Below, one piece after another: positions 15,612 to 23,212 of a stretch of 64,000 nucleotides of DNA. Made by a program: the position numbers and the translations under genes. The DNA is from Azophilus sp965221755. GTDB taxonomy: Bacteria > Pseudomonadota > Gammaproteobacteria > Pseudomonadales > Azotimanducaceae. The notes beneath the pieces were generated by a model. The model ran no database searches. It had not been told where the DNA came from and saw only the letters and a list, made by a program, of their open reading frames with translations. The stretch is taken from contig OZ244921.1 of NCBI GenBank assembly GCA_965221755.1, forward strand, positions 558,001-622,000, written 5' to 3'. The stretch's first letter is position 1, and each line of letters opens with the position of its first letter.

Positions 15612-15800
15612 CCCCCCCCCCCCCCCTCAATAAAACCCGGGAGCTCCCGGTCCGGCAGTTTTAGCGGCGAATCCCGAAAACGCCCTTGGCACCCGCCGAC
15701 AGTCAGAACGGTCGATCTCGGCCAGACACGATCCGGCAGCAATCCGTCTTTCAGTAGACCTGAAACCGAAACATATCAATCAGGACTTATGATGAGCTAG
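15572..15800 (+). CDS. Lasso peptide precursor with C15 tract, out of frame as printed (copy 6)
   Basis: ATG at 15572 reads MKYQHNASDDSLIT, then 15 C (15612-15626). Fourteen or seventeen C would continue SIKPGSSRSGSFSGESRKRP, leader WHPPTVRTVDLGQT, and core RSGSNPSFSRPETETYQSG ending LMMS. As printed, the frame stops soon after the run. Compared with copy 2, the upstream half is the same while the part after the C-run resembles copy 1, so this is a recombinant between two families at the homopolymer. The terminal Ser is kept; no acidic residue occurs at core positions 7-9. Confidence 0.7.
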
Positions 15801-15864
15801 CTCTGTTGCGGGGCACAAGCATGCGCTCCGAGAACGGCGAAGCGATCTGGAACACCTGCAAGCG

Positions 15865-15966
15865 TATCGCGACAACGCTGGCATCCTCCAGCAGCACGGC
15901 TCCGCTGCGCCGGGCGAAGTCATCGCCCACTAGGAAATCCCGGTTGCCGCGGGCGAAAAAGACGGC
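15865..15966 (-). pseudogene. Fragment resembling LpxH (UDP-2,3-diacylglucosamine hydrolase)
   Basis: The minus strand reads AVFFARGNRDFLVGDDFARR and SGAVLLEDASVVAI. The HGNRDFLIG-like motif followed by GxxLLxD is diagnostic of the LpxH metallophosphatase of lipid A synthesis. The metal-binding His of that motif is replaced by Arg here, and only about 34 residues remain. It is another captured scrap. Confidence 0.6.
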
Positions 15967-15987
15967 CGTGCCGCCCGGCGCCGCGAG

Positions 15988-16150
15988 AGACCGCGTCCGC
16001 GTTGGGCTGCGCCAATGAAGCATTTCCGAATCGAGCCACCACCGGATGACTTGCCGAGTTGCGTGGATGCCCTCGCGTGATATGATTCGTCCCCCGTGAA
16101 CTCGGAACCGAGCGAGGATTCTTCCGCCATGTCCACCCCCCCCCCCCCCC
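15988..16150 (+). repeat. Long direct repeat, second full copy of the precursor cassette
   Basis: Matches 1-160 at a constant offset of 15,987 and 12529-12680. Promoter-like pair TTGCGT (16059-16064), 16-base spacer, TATGAT (16081-16086). After the C-run the similarity to copy 1 resumes only in the leader and tail. Confidence 0.85.
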
Positions 16151-16285
16151 AGAATAAATAATCGGGACAACCCCACCGGCAAACGCGGCGGCGAATCCGG
16201 CAAACGCCCCTGGCACCCGCCGACCGTCAAAACGGAAAGAAACACCCTCAACTCGGAATTCATTGATTATGGGGTAGACTCTTGA
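16129..16285 (+). CDS. Damaged lasso precursor with C15 tract and a 30-base deletion (copy 7)
   Basis: ATG at 16129 reads MST and then 15 C (16136-16150), one base out of frame (14 or 17 needed). The leader RPWHPPTVKT is followed at once by ERNTLNSEFIDYGVDS. Compared with copy 1, exactly ten codons are missing, including the conserved Thr before the cleavage site and the first core residues. The deletion keeps the reading frame, but cleavage and cyclisation should be lost. It is likely an inactive member that arose by duplication of copy 1; the sequence downstream (to about 16360) is shared as well. Confidence 0.65.
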
Positions 16286-16614
16286 AGGCGGAGGTCGACC
16301 TTAGTCGCGCCCCTCGACCCGCAAGATTAGCCTCCGGTCAACGCAAAGAAGCGGGGACGCGCGACGCGGACTCGAATCCCCCAATCCAAAGCCGTAAAAC
16401 CGTCTCGGCCCTTCCCGGAAAACGGCCTTGGATCGCTTCCGCCATCACCGAAACGACGATCGGATCGTCCACGATGAGCGGGATAGGTTCTTATGCAACA
16501 GAGACGGTTAACTGCAATCCTGAACCTCCTGGTAGCTAGCAACCGGGACGCAGGGAAGATTTTCCGAACCTGCGCCGGAGCCGAGCCGCAAAGGGCAAAG
16601 CGAATCCGCCCAGA
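16286..16614. other. Non-coding region downstream of precursor copy 7
   Basis: The first 75 bases repeat the sequence after precursor copy 1 (330-400). The rest shows no gene on either strand. Confidence 0.45.
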
Positions 16615-17484
16615 TCAACAGTCAGCGAGGAAGCGCTCGGCCTCCTCCAGGTAGCCCAGCCGGGCCATGGCCGGGCGGTGCCGGTCCACAATCCGCCGAA
16701 TCTGCTCCGAGCTCAGCGCACCGCGCCCGTCGCCCACTCGGCCGCCCCTGAAAAAGCTCGGCGCCGTGGGCTGGCGCTCCCAGAACCCGTGGCGCGCCTC
16801 CTGCTCGCGCAGCCGCTCGAAGCGCGAGTGGTCCACGGCACGGGCTAGGCGGGCGGAATCGCGGCGCAAGCCCGTGAAAGCGGCCGCCGCCTCCAGCGCG
16901 GCCTCGGGGTTCGCGTGCAGGTCCTCGTAGCGTATCGTTCGCAGCGGCAATTCCGTTTGCTCAAGCCAACTCAGGACGTTGCCGCTCCAGTCGCAAACAT
17001 GGCTCGGAAGCGCGGCGTGGATGCGGTCGCGCTCGGGCGCGAGCATGGCCTCGGCATCGCCCATCGTTGCGATGGCGCGGTCGAGGTCGCATTGCAGGTG
17101 ATGCGCGTAGGAGACGGCGACATCCAGCGGGTTGCGCACCATGCAGACCGCGCCCGAAAACGTCGGCTCGGCGTACAGCGCCGCCCCGTCCGGCAGCCGC
17201 GGAAAGCGCTCGTGCGTCTTCGCGAAGACGGGCACGGCGGCGTCGGCGGCTTCGGCCGCCAGCGATTCGTTGAGGCGCGGACGCAGCCGCAGAATTTCGC
17301 CGTCGGTCAGGGCCGCGGACGCAAGCCCCAGACGCTCGTCGAACTCGTGGCGGCTGAGGATGGGGCTGTTCACCAGCGCGTTGACGAAAACCGGCTCCTC
17401 GCCTTCGCTGAGGCAGTTGGACAGCAGCGCCCGCATCCAGGTGTTGCCGGACTTGGGGTAGGAGGCGAGCAGAATCAAGGGCAC
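16615..17484 (-). CDS. Sulfotransferase (PAPS-dependent) coupled to kinase gene
   Basis: A 289-residue protein with the PAPS loop at its very start (VPLILLASYPKSGNTWMRAL) and the 3'-phosphate motif CMVRNPLDVAVSYAHH at about 114-129. TIRYEDLHANPE and SFFRGGRVGDGR follow near the C-terminus. The frame is open further upstream, but the GTG at 17484 aligns with the family start and overlaps the kinase stop by ten bases, implying translational coupling. It is closely related to the enzyme at 2598. Kinase followed by sulfotransferase is a known tailoring pair in lasso clusters of this class. Confidence 0.85.
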   Translation of the reverse strand: MPLILLASYPKSGNTWMRALLSNCLSEGEEPVFVNALVNSPILSRHEFDERLGLASAALTDGEILRLRPRLNESLAAEAADAAVPVFAKTHERFPRLPDGAALYAEPTFSGAVCMVRNPLDVAVSYAHHLQCDLDRAIATMGDAEAMLAPERDRIHAALPSHVCDWSGNVLSWLEQTELPLRTIRYEDLHANPEAALEAAAAFTGLRRDSARLARAVDHSRFERLREQEARHGFWERQPTAPSFFRGGRVGDGRGALSSEQIRRIVDRHRPAMARLGYLEEAERFLADC

Positions 17485-18470
17485 GGCGGCGGCAGGCGTT
17501 GCGCCATCCAGTCGGCCGCGGCCGGCGGCGCGCAGGTGGCGGCAGGCCAAGTGAGGCGCTCCATCGGCGCGCGCTTGGCGACGGATGCGACGGCGCGGAA
17601 GTGGTCGCGCTCGGCGCCCAAGCCGCGCAGGAACCGCAAACGGCAGGTGGCCGCGGTCAGCGCGGCGAAAGCTTGGGTCTGGGAAAGCCGCTTGCATGCG
17701 ATTTCGGCATCCGCCTTTCGGTTGAGCAGATAAACGGCGCGCACCGGTGTGGCTTCGCCGTGGAAGCGGCGGGCGGGAACCGTGCGGCTTTTCGTTCCGG
17801 GGCGCGGGGGGGCGGCGGCGGACTGCCAGGAGGGGTGCAGAATTTTCAGCGCGCGGTTTTGCAGGCGCATGCTTGGAAATCCGGCCAAGGCGCGCGGCGC
17901 CCCGCCGTCGTTGTCGGCAACGGCAACGATGCCGTCGGCCAACAGCGGGTATCCGAGGTCCACCAAGGCCGCAGCCAGGGTCGATTTGCCGGTCGCGGCG
18001 CGCCCGGCCAGCACCGCCGCGCCCTCGGCCGTGGCGACGGCGCTGGCGCGCAGGGTCAGGACGCCGCGCATCTGCAGGCAGGCGGCGAGCGCGGATTCAA
18101 GCGCTGCGGCCACCGCGCCGCCGCCGTCCTCCGCCGGATCGAACCGGATCAGCCGGCCGGATTCGCAGACTAGGCAACGGGCGATGCCGGGCGCATTCAG
18201 CAGCAGGGCGCCGGGCGCCGTCTGCCAAAAGCCGCATTCGTCCGCCGGCGATGCGAGCGCCCCCGGCACCGCCCCGCCGCGAATGGACAGATCCGCTTCG
18301 CCGCCGGAACCGGGCGCCGCGGCGGGCCACGGCAAATCGACGTTCGACTCCAGGCGCAGGCCGTAGCCCTGGTAATGGCGCAACGGCCGCTCCGGAGCGC
18401 TCCCGGGGGCGGACGCCGCTCGCAAAGGCTTGCGCCCCGCGCCTTGCGGGGTTTGTTTTGGTGTTGCCAT
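17475..18470 (-). CDS. HPr-kinase-like protein, second copy
   Basis: A 331-residue homologue of the kinase at 3964. Walker A AGRAATGKST lies at about 155-164. Two conserved positions differ. The LHASAV motif reads LRASAV, so the His is now Arg. The second Asp of the MADD motif is Gly (LLADGIVAV, 176-184). Activity could be reduced or changed. It begins a two-gene minus-strand operon with the sulfotransferase and has a GGAGCT ribosome-binding site just upstream. No precursor lies directly before it; copy 7 is 330 bases beyond the sulfotransferase end. Confidence 0.8.
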   Translation of the reverse strand: MATPKQTPQGAGRKPLRAASAPGSAPERPLRHYQGYGLRLESNVDLPWPAAAPGSGGEADLSIRGGAVPGALASPADECGFWQTAPGALLLNAPGIARCLVCESGRLIRFDPAEDGGGAVAAALESALAACLQMRGVLTLRASAVATAEGAAVLAGRAATGKSTLAAALVDLGYPLLADGIVAVADNDGGAPRALAGFPSMRLQNRALKILHPSWQSAAAPPRPGTKSRTVPARRFHGEATPVRAVYLLNRKADAEIACKRLSQTQAFAALTAATCRLRFLRGLGAERDHFRAVASVAKRAPMERLTWPAATCAPPAAADWMAQRLPPPCP

Positions 18471-19010
18471 AGCTCCAATTAACCTTAACTGCGATTAGCG
18501 GTTCTCCACGCCAAGCAGAAAGGCTATCAAACAGCGAGAGGCATATATACGATGAGCAAGCAATCTTCGAATCATGGATGTCCCAAGCGCGACATCGGCG
18601 CATAGATGCCCGGTGGCGGATGCCGAATGCCGAAACCCACGATGCCGCGCAAAAAGTATGTGGAAGGTCACCGTCATTCCGGCCCTTGAGGCCGCGTGAA
18701 TGAAGCGGGGCGGACCATCCCATCAAACGCGCTCGCCTTGCGGGCGCGCAGGCAGTCGAAGTCATGAGCACTGCTTGGCCGATATCAGGGGGCCGGGCTG
18801 ACGAGTTGGACGCGGCGGGAAATGCAAAGGTTCCGGGCGCTCCGGCCGAATGTCAGCGGTTTCCGGCCAGCCTTGTTTGGACGCCATCGGCTGGAAGCGG
18901 TTTTGTCGCAAGCGCCTCGAAGACGGCGACGCTGGGCAAAACGGCCCTGTGGCGGGCTGAACCGGCTTGGTTGTCGTTGTGGTTCGGTGCCGCGGTCAAT
19001 TCGGACGCCG
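18471..19010. other. Intergenic region, no convincing gene
   Basis: About 540 bases. It should contain the promoter of the minus-strand kinase operon. Short frames on the plus strand (for instance from 18764) lack recognisable motifs or a ribosome-binding site. Confidence 0.4.
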
Positions 19011-19838
19011 TCATCCGACCTTCAGAAAACGCCGCGCCGCACCTTCCAGAACTAGGCAGGTGAGGCGCCCGGTGGCGAACGCGCCGGTGTCGATGCCGAT
19101 GCGGTTGGGACGCACCTCGGGCTCGTCAACCACGACGTGGCCATGCACGACAACCGCCCCATGGTCGTCGCGGCTGGCCAGAAACTCCTCCCGGCCCCAG
19201 AGCAGGTCCGCCTCCCGCTGCCGGTCGATGGGCACGCCGGGGCGCACGCCCGCATGCACGAAGGCGTAGCCGCCCTCAACGTGGTATGGCAGCAGCGCCT
19301 CAAGAAACCGGCGGTGAGGGGACGGCAACAGGCGTTCCAGATCGTCCCGCAGCGATGTCATGCGGGCCGGGGTGCGCGGCCCGGGCGGGGCCGATACGCC
19401 GTAGCTCAGCAGGGTGGCGCCTCCGCCGGCGTTGAGCCATTCGAATCCCACCGCGGGGTTGTCGAGGAAGGCGAGCAGCCAAGCATCGTGATTGCCGCGA
19501 ACGAAACGGGTTTCGAAGCCCGGGGCGGGGTCGTTCAGCAGCAGCTCGATGACCCCGCGCGAATCCGGGCCCCGGTCCACGTAGTCGCCCAGCAAAACCA
19601 GAACTCGGCGCCTTGCGTCCGCCTTCGCGGCGTCTTCGCGTATGCGGCCCAGCAGTTCGGACAGGACGCGCGCCTCCCCGTGTACGTCCCCCACCGCATA
19701 GACCCGCGTCCCCGGCGGCACGGCGGCTGGATGTCCGGCCCTGGGCGGCGCCGCTTCCGGAAGCCGCGCCGCAGCGGCCTTCCGCCAGCCGGTTATCGGG
19801 GCCATTCGAACCTTCCATAGTTGCTTCGACGCTTTCAT
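19011..19838 (-). CDS. Metallophosphoesterase / serine-threonine protein phosphatase
   Basis: A 275-residue calcineurin-like phosphatase. Metal-site motifs appear in order: VGDVHGEARVL (GDxHG, about 49-53), LLGDYVDRGPDSRG (GDxVDRG, about 83-89), FVRGNHDAWLL (GNHD, about 114-117), and late His residues in VHAGVRP and VHGHVVVDEPEV. It resembles the PrpA/ApaH-like bacterial PPP group. Its neighbour Wzc is a tyrosine kinase, but PPP enzymes act on Ser/Thr, so a direct link to Wzc is unproven; a role against the lasso or other Ser kinases is possible. Confidence 0.85.
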   Translation of the reverse strand: MKASKQLWKVRMAPITGWRKAAAARLPEAAPPRAGHPAAVPPGTRVYAVGDVHGEARVLSELLGRIREDAAKADARRRVLVLLGDYVDRGPDSRGVIELLLNDPAPGFETRFVRGNHDAWLLAFLDNPAVGFEWLNAGGGATLLSYGVSAPPGPRTPARMTSLRDDLERLLPSPHRRFLEALLPYHVEGGYAFVHAGVRPGVPIDRQREADLLWGREEFLASRDDHGAVVVHGHVVVDEPEVRPNRIGIDTGAFATGRLTCLVLEGAARRFLKVG

Positions 19839-19891
19839 GTTAGCCGACGGTTGCGCCCATTCACAGACTGCGCGACCTGACGGTCGTGGAT

Positions 19892-19915
19892 GGAGTTTCG
19901 CTGGCGCGAAACTCC
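19892..19915 (+). terminator. Perfect hairpin upstream of wzc-like gene
   Basis: GGAGTTTCG and its exact complement CGAAACTCC are separated by six bases. No T-run follows, so it may be a bidirectional terminator or a processing signal. A second perfect hairpin, CTAGGCG-TTG-CGCCTAG, stands at 20116-20132, about 65 bases before the Wzc start. The whole gap 19839-20196 has no gene. Confidence 0.4.
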
Positions 19916-20196
19916 GCGCTCGTCGCTTAGATCAGATTCCGGTATGTTTCTTAAGCCCGCACAGACTGACCGTGCGCGGACCGCGCTCCGAGCGCGGGTC
20001 GCAGTGACCGAAGCCGGTCAGCATTCGGCCCGAGAGAGTTCGCAGTGGATTGGCCGCATGATATGCTCGAAATTGCAAAAGCCACTCGCCTTCAAGGGCC
20101 TGTCGGGCTCCCGTTCTAGGCGTTGCGCCTAGCGGAACGCGATTCCATCGGCTGCGGGCGACCATTGAAAACTACTTTACGGGGCACGGAAAGGGA

Positions 20197-22503
20197 TTGA
20201 ACAACTCAAACCAGCGCGCGGCCGGGGCCGCATCGGTCTATCCGTCCCATGCCGGGTTTCCCGACATGGACGACTACCAAGGACGCGGGGACGGCGAGAA
20301 CTGGCTCCGCGGCTTCTTCGACCGGCTGCGCCGCGGCAGGGCGATCATCGCCGCCGTCACCGTGCTCGGCCTGCTGGCTGCGCTGCTGTACCTTTGGCAG
20401 GTCACGCCGAGTTACTCCGCAAGGGCGAAGATCCTGGTGGGCTTGCCGAAACAGAATGTGATCAATGTGGAGCAAGTGCTGCAGAGCATTCGCACCGACC
20501 GGTCGACGATCGAAAGCGAAATCGAGGTGATCCGGTCCCGCTCGCTAGCGGAGAAAGTGGTCGATAAGCTCGGCCTCGTCGACGAGCCCGCATACAATGG
20601 GCGGCTGCGTCCGCCGCGCCGCTCGCTGCTATCCCTGCTCAATCCTTTGAACTGGATTCCCGACCAGTGGCGGGCCCCGCTCGTTGGCCGGGATGCCGCA
20701 GCGGCTGCGCCGGTCAGTGAGGAGGAGCGCGCCCGCCGCACGCGGTGGGCCGTGACGAGTGCGGTCATGGGGTCGGTAACGGCAAGAATCAGGGGGCGTT
20801 CGCGGGTGATTGACGTGACCGCGCAGTCCGTCGACCCCGAGCTGGCCGCCGCGGTCGCCAACGCATTCGCGGAACTCTATCTGGTCGAACAGCTGGAGAG
20901 GAAGTTCGAGGCCACGCAGCGCGCCAATGATTGGCTGAGCACACGGGTGGACGAACTGCGCGAACAGGCCGAGGCGTCGGAGTTGGCGGTTGAGGCCCAC
21001 CGTCGGCAGCATGGATTGATCCAGAGCAACGACACCACGGCGACGGAGCAACAGATATCCGGCGCGATGACCCAGTTGATTGCGGCGCGGGCCAAGACGG
21101 CCGAGGCGGAGGCGCGGCTGCGCCAAATCCGTTCACTGCTCGACAGCGGGCGCGTTGAGTCGGCATCGGACGTGCTGGCGTCGCCGGTGATCCAGAAACT
21201 GCGCGAGCAGGAGACCAACGTGGCCCGCCAGGCGGCGGAAATGGCGACGGTCTATGGTGCGCAGCACCCGGACATGATCAACATCCGCGCGGAGTTGGAA
21301 GAGGTGCGCGGCAATCTGGAGGTCGAGGTCGGGAAGATTTTCCGAAGCCTCGAAAACGAGATGGAGGTCGCCCGTTTTCGCGAGCTGTCGCTTGAGGGCG
21401 ACTTGGAACGTCTCAAGGACGATATGGAGCGGCTCAATGACGCCCAAGGTCGCCTGCGTGTGCTGGAGCGGGAAGCGGCGGCCAATCGCACCCTGTTCGA
21501 CTCTTTCCTGAGCCGCTGGAAGGAGACTGGCAACCAAGAAGAAATCCAGTACGCCGATGCCCGCATTCTCTCGCAGGCGCTCGTGCCCCGCGCCCCGTCT
21601 TCGCCGCGAACGTTTCAGGTAGCGGGCGCGGCGCTGGTGTTTTCGCTTGTTCTCGGCATCTGGCTCGTCTATTTGGTCGAGAGCCTCGACAGCGGCTTCC
21701 GCGGCGTGGAGCAAGTCGAGCGCCTGACCGGGTTTGGCGTGCTTAGCACCGCCCCAAAGATAAGCGTCGCCAACGGCGGCGACAGCCCGGTGGACTACCT
21801 GCTGGAAAAGCCCGCATCGGCCTTCGCTGAATCCTTCCGTACCCTGCACACCAGCCTCAAGCTGACGGCTGGCGAAGGCATCGGCAAAATCATTCTGATC
21901 GCCTCGTCGATTCCGGAGGAGGGCAAGACCACCGTGGCGGTGAGCCTCGCACGGATATTGGCTCAAACGGGCAGCCGTGTTCTGCTGGTCGATGCTGACC
22001 TGCGCCGCAACCAGGTGGCGGAGGTGCTGGGGTTGGAGGGCAAAGAGGGCTTAATCGGCTGTTTGACATCGGAAAACAAAGCGCTTTCGGATTGCTTGCA
22101 GCGCGATGAGGCGGGTGGCATGGACGTCATCGCTTCCGGTGGCTCAAAGGTGCCGAATTCGGCGGATCTGTTGCGCTCGCAACAGGCAAAGAACCTGTTC
22201 GCCGCCTGCGAACGCCAGTACGACCATGTGATCGTCGATTCGCCCCCGACGCAAATGCTCTCGGATTCGCGGGTGCTGATCGACATGGCGGACCGGGTCG
22301 TGTTTGTCATTCGGTGGGCCAGCACCCGTCGCGAAATGGCAATGAGCGGGCTGCAGAATCTGGCCAAGGCCGGCGCGAACATAGCTGGCGTGGTGCTGAA
22401 TCTGTTCGAAGTCCGCGCAAGCGCACGGTACGGCTACTACGACTATTCCTATGGCTACGGCTACGGTCGTGCGCAGCACTACGCGCGCTACTACACGGAC
22501 TAG
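20197..22503 (+). CDS. Wzc-like polysaccharide co-polymerase and tyrosine autokinase
   Basis: A 768-residue inner-membrane protein. The Wzz domain follows a first membrane span (about 48-70, IIAAVTVLGLLAALLYLW), then long periplasmic coiled-coil helices and the second span (about 474-492, GAALVFSLVLGIWLVYLVE). The cytoplasmic kinase has Walker A ASSIPEEGKTT at about 568-578, LLVDADLRRNQ, VIVDSPPTQMLSD and a Tyr-rich tail (YGYYDYSYGYGYGR). It controls chain length and export through cycles of autophosphorylation. The start is a TTG with GGAAAGGG upstream. It is expected to pair with the Wza-type protein at 61345, although 40 kb apart. Confidence 0.92.
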   Translation: MNNSNQRAAGAASVYPSHAGFPDMDDYQGRGDGENWLRGFFDRLRRGRAIIAAVTVLGLLAALLYLWQVTPSYSARAKILVGLPKQNVINVEQVLQSIRTDRSTIESEIEVIRSRSLAEKVVDKLGLVDEPAYNGRLRPPRRSLLSLLNPLNWIPDQWRAPLVGRDAAAAAPVSEEERARRTRWAVTSAVMGSVTARIRGRSRVIDVTAQSVDPELAAAVANAFAELYLVEQLERKFEATQRANDWLSTRVDELREQAEASELAVEAHRRQHGLIQSNDTTATEQQISGAMTQLIAARAKTAEAEARLRQIRSLLDSGRVESASDVLASPVIQKLREQETNVARQAAEMATVYGAQHPDMINIRAELEEVRGNLEVEVGKIFRSLENEMEVARFRELSLEGDLERLKDDMERLNDAQGRLRVLEREAAANRTLFDSFLSRWKETGNQEEIQYADARILSQALVPRAPSSPRTFQVAGAALVFSLVLGIWLVYLVESLDSGFRGVEQVERLTGFGVLSTAPKISVANGGDSPVDYLLEKPASAFAESFRTLHTSLKLTAGEGIGKIILIASSIPEEGKTTVAVSLARILAQTGSRVLLVDADLRRNQVAEVLGLEGKEGLIGCLTSENKALSDCLQRDEAGGMDVIASGGSKVPNSADLLRSQQAKNLFAACERQYDHVIVDSPPTQMLSDSRVLIDMADRVVFVIRWASTRREMAMSGLQNLAKAGANIAGVVLNLFEVRASARYGYYDYSYGYGYGRAQHYARYYTD

Positions 22504-23212
22504 GAGCCTCTGCCTGCGGAAGTCGCAGGCAGAGGCTCCTGGGCCGCCCTCCGCCCGGCGCGGGCGCGCGGAACGCCGGGGAATCCTCGCGGGCGCGCTG
22601 TCGATCGCGGCTGGGCTCGCATTGGCGGCCGCGGCCGTTCCGCTCGCCGGTTCGGGCTTGGCGGAAGTGCCGGGCAATTCCGTTTTGCGTCGCCTGTACG
22701 ACGGCAACCCCGGTGCAACGGCGCTGCGGCAGCTGATTCGCTCGCGCGAAGCGTCGCTTGCTTGGCGGCAGACGGGCCGGGCGGCCAAGGAATTGGGGCT
22801 GGCCCGCATGATGCTGGCGGAGTCGGTGCCGGAGACGGAGCGCGCTGGGCAATACGCGCTCGCCGAGCGCTCGCTGCTGCGCGGCTTGGCCTTGGCGCCG
22901 GCGGATCCCTATGCCTGGACGCGGTTGGCGCTGGTGCGAATGGCGCTGGCGCGCCCAGCGGAGGAAGTCGCGCGCGCGCTGGCCCCGGCCTTGGCGAGCG
23001 GCCCGAACGAGGAAGCATTGCTGCGCCCGGCCGCCCGCGCGGCGCTCTACGGATGGGAGGGGCTCGATGCAGATGGCCAGCGCGGAGCGCGCTCGCTCGT
23101 GGGAGCCGCTTGGCGCGCCGACCCGGTCGGCACCGCATCGGACGCCGCCGCCTTGGGAAGGGCCGAGCTGCTCGCCGACCTCGTGCTGCCCTCGGCAGCG
23201 GACGGCCGCTGA
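22451..23212 (+). CDS. TPR-like membrane-anchored protein following wzc
   Basis: An Ala/Arg-rich protein with one N-terminal membrane span (GILAGALSIAAGLALAAAAV) and tetratricopeptide-like helices (ALAERSLLRGLALAPADPYAW, then TRLALVRMALARP). Small proteins of this kind often accompany Wzc in capsule operons, perhaps as assembly factors. The start is uncertain. The only ATG in frame (22451) lies inside the wzc gene, and translation from it would pass through the large hairpin at 22502; CTG or TTG starts downstream are possible. Its end overlaps the convergent methyltransferase frame by 166 bases. Confidence 0.55.
   Translation: MATATVVRSTTRATTRTRSLCLRKSQAEAPGPPSARRGRAERRGILAGALSIAAGLALAAAAVPLAGSGLAEVPGNSVLRRLYDGNPGATALRQLIRSREASLAWRQTGRAAKELGLARMMLAESVPETERAGQYALAERSLLRGLALAPADPYAWTRLALVRMALARPAEEVARALAPALASGPNEEALLRPAARAALYGWEGLDADGQRGARSLVGAAWRADPVGTASDAAALGRAELLADLVLPSAADGR
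22502..22540 (+). terminator. 17-bp perfect inverted repeat right after wzc stop
   Basis: AGGAGCCTCTGCCTGCG, five-base loop GAAGT, then the exact complement. The stop codon of wzc overlaps its left arm. A 17-bp perfect GC-rich stem without a U-tract could be an attenuator, an mRNA-stabilising element or a recombination site. It would strongly affect translation of the TPR-like gene. Confidence 0.6.

Noticed and set aside
16355..16400. Possible tRNA end on the minus strand (GGATTCGAGTCCGCG)
   Set aside because: The stem does not pair and no acceptor or anticodon arm can be drawn.
18764..19063. 99-codon open frame on the plus strand
   Set aside because: No ribosome-binding site, no motif, and it overlaps the end of the phosphatase gene in antisense.
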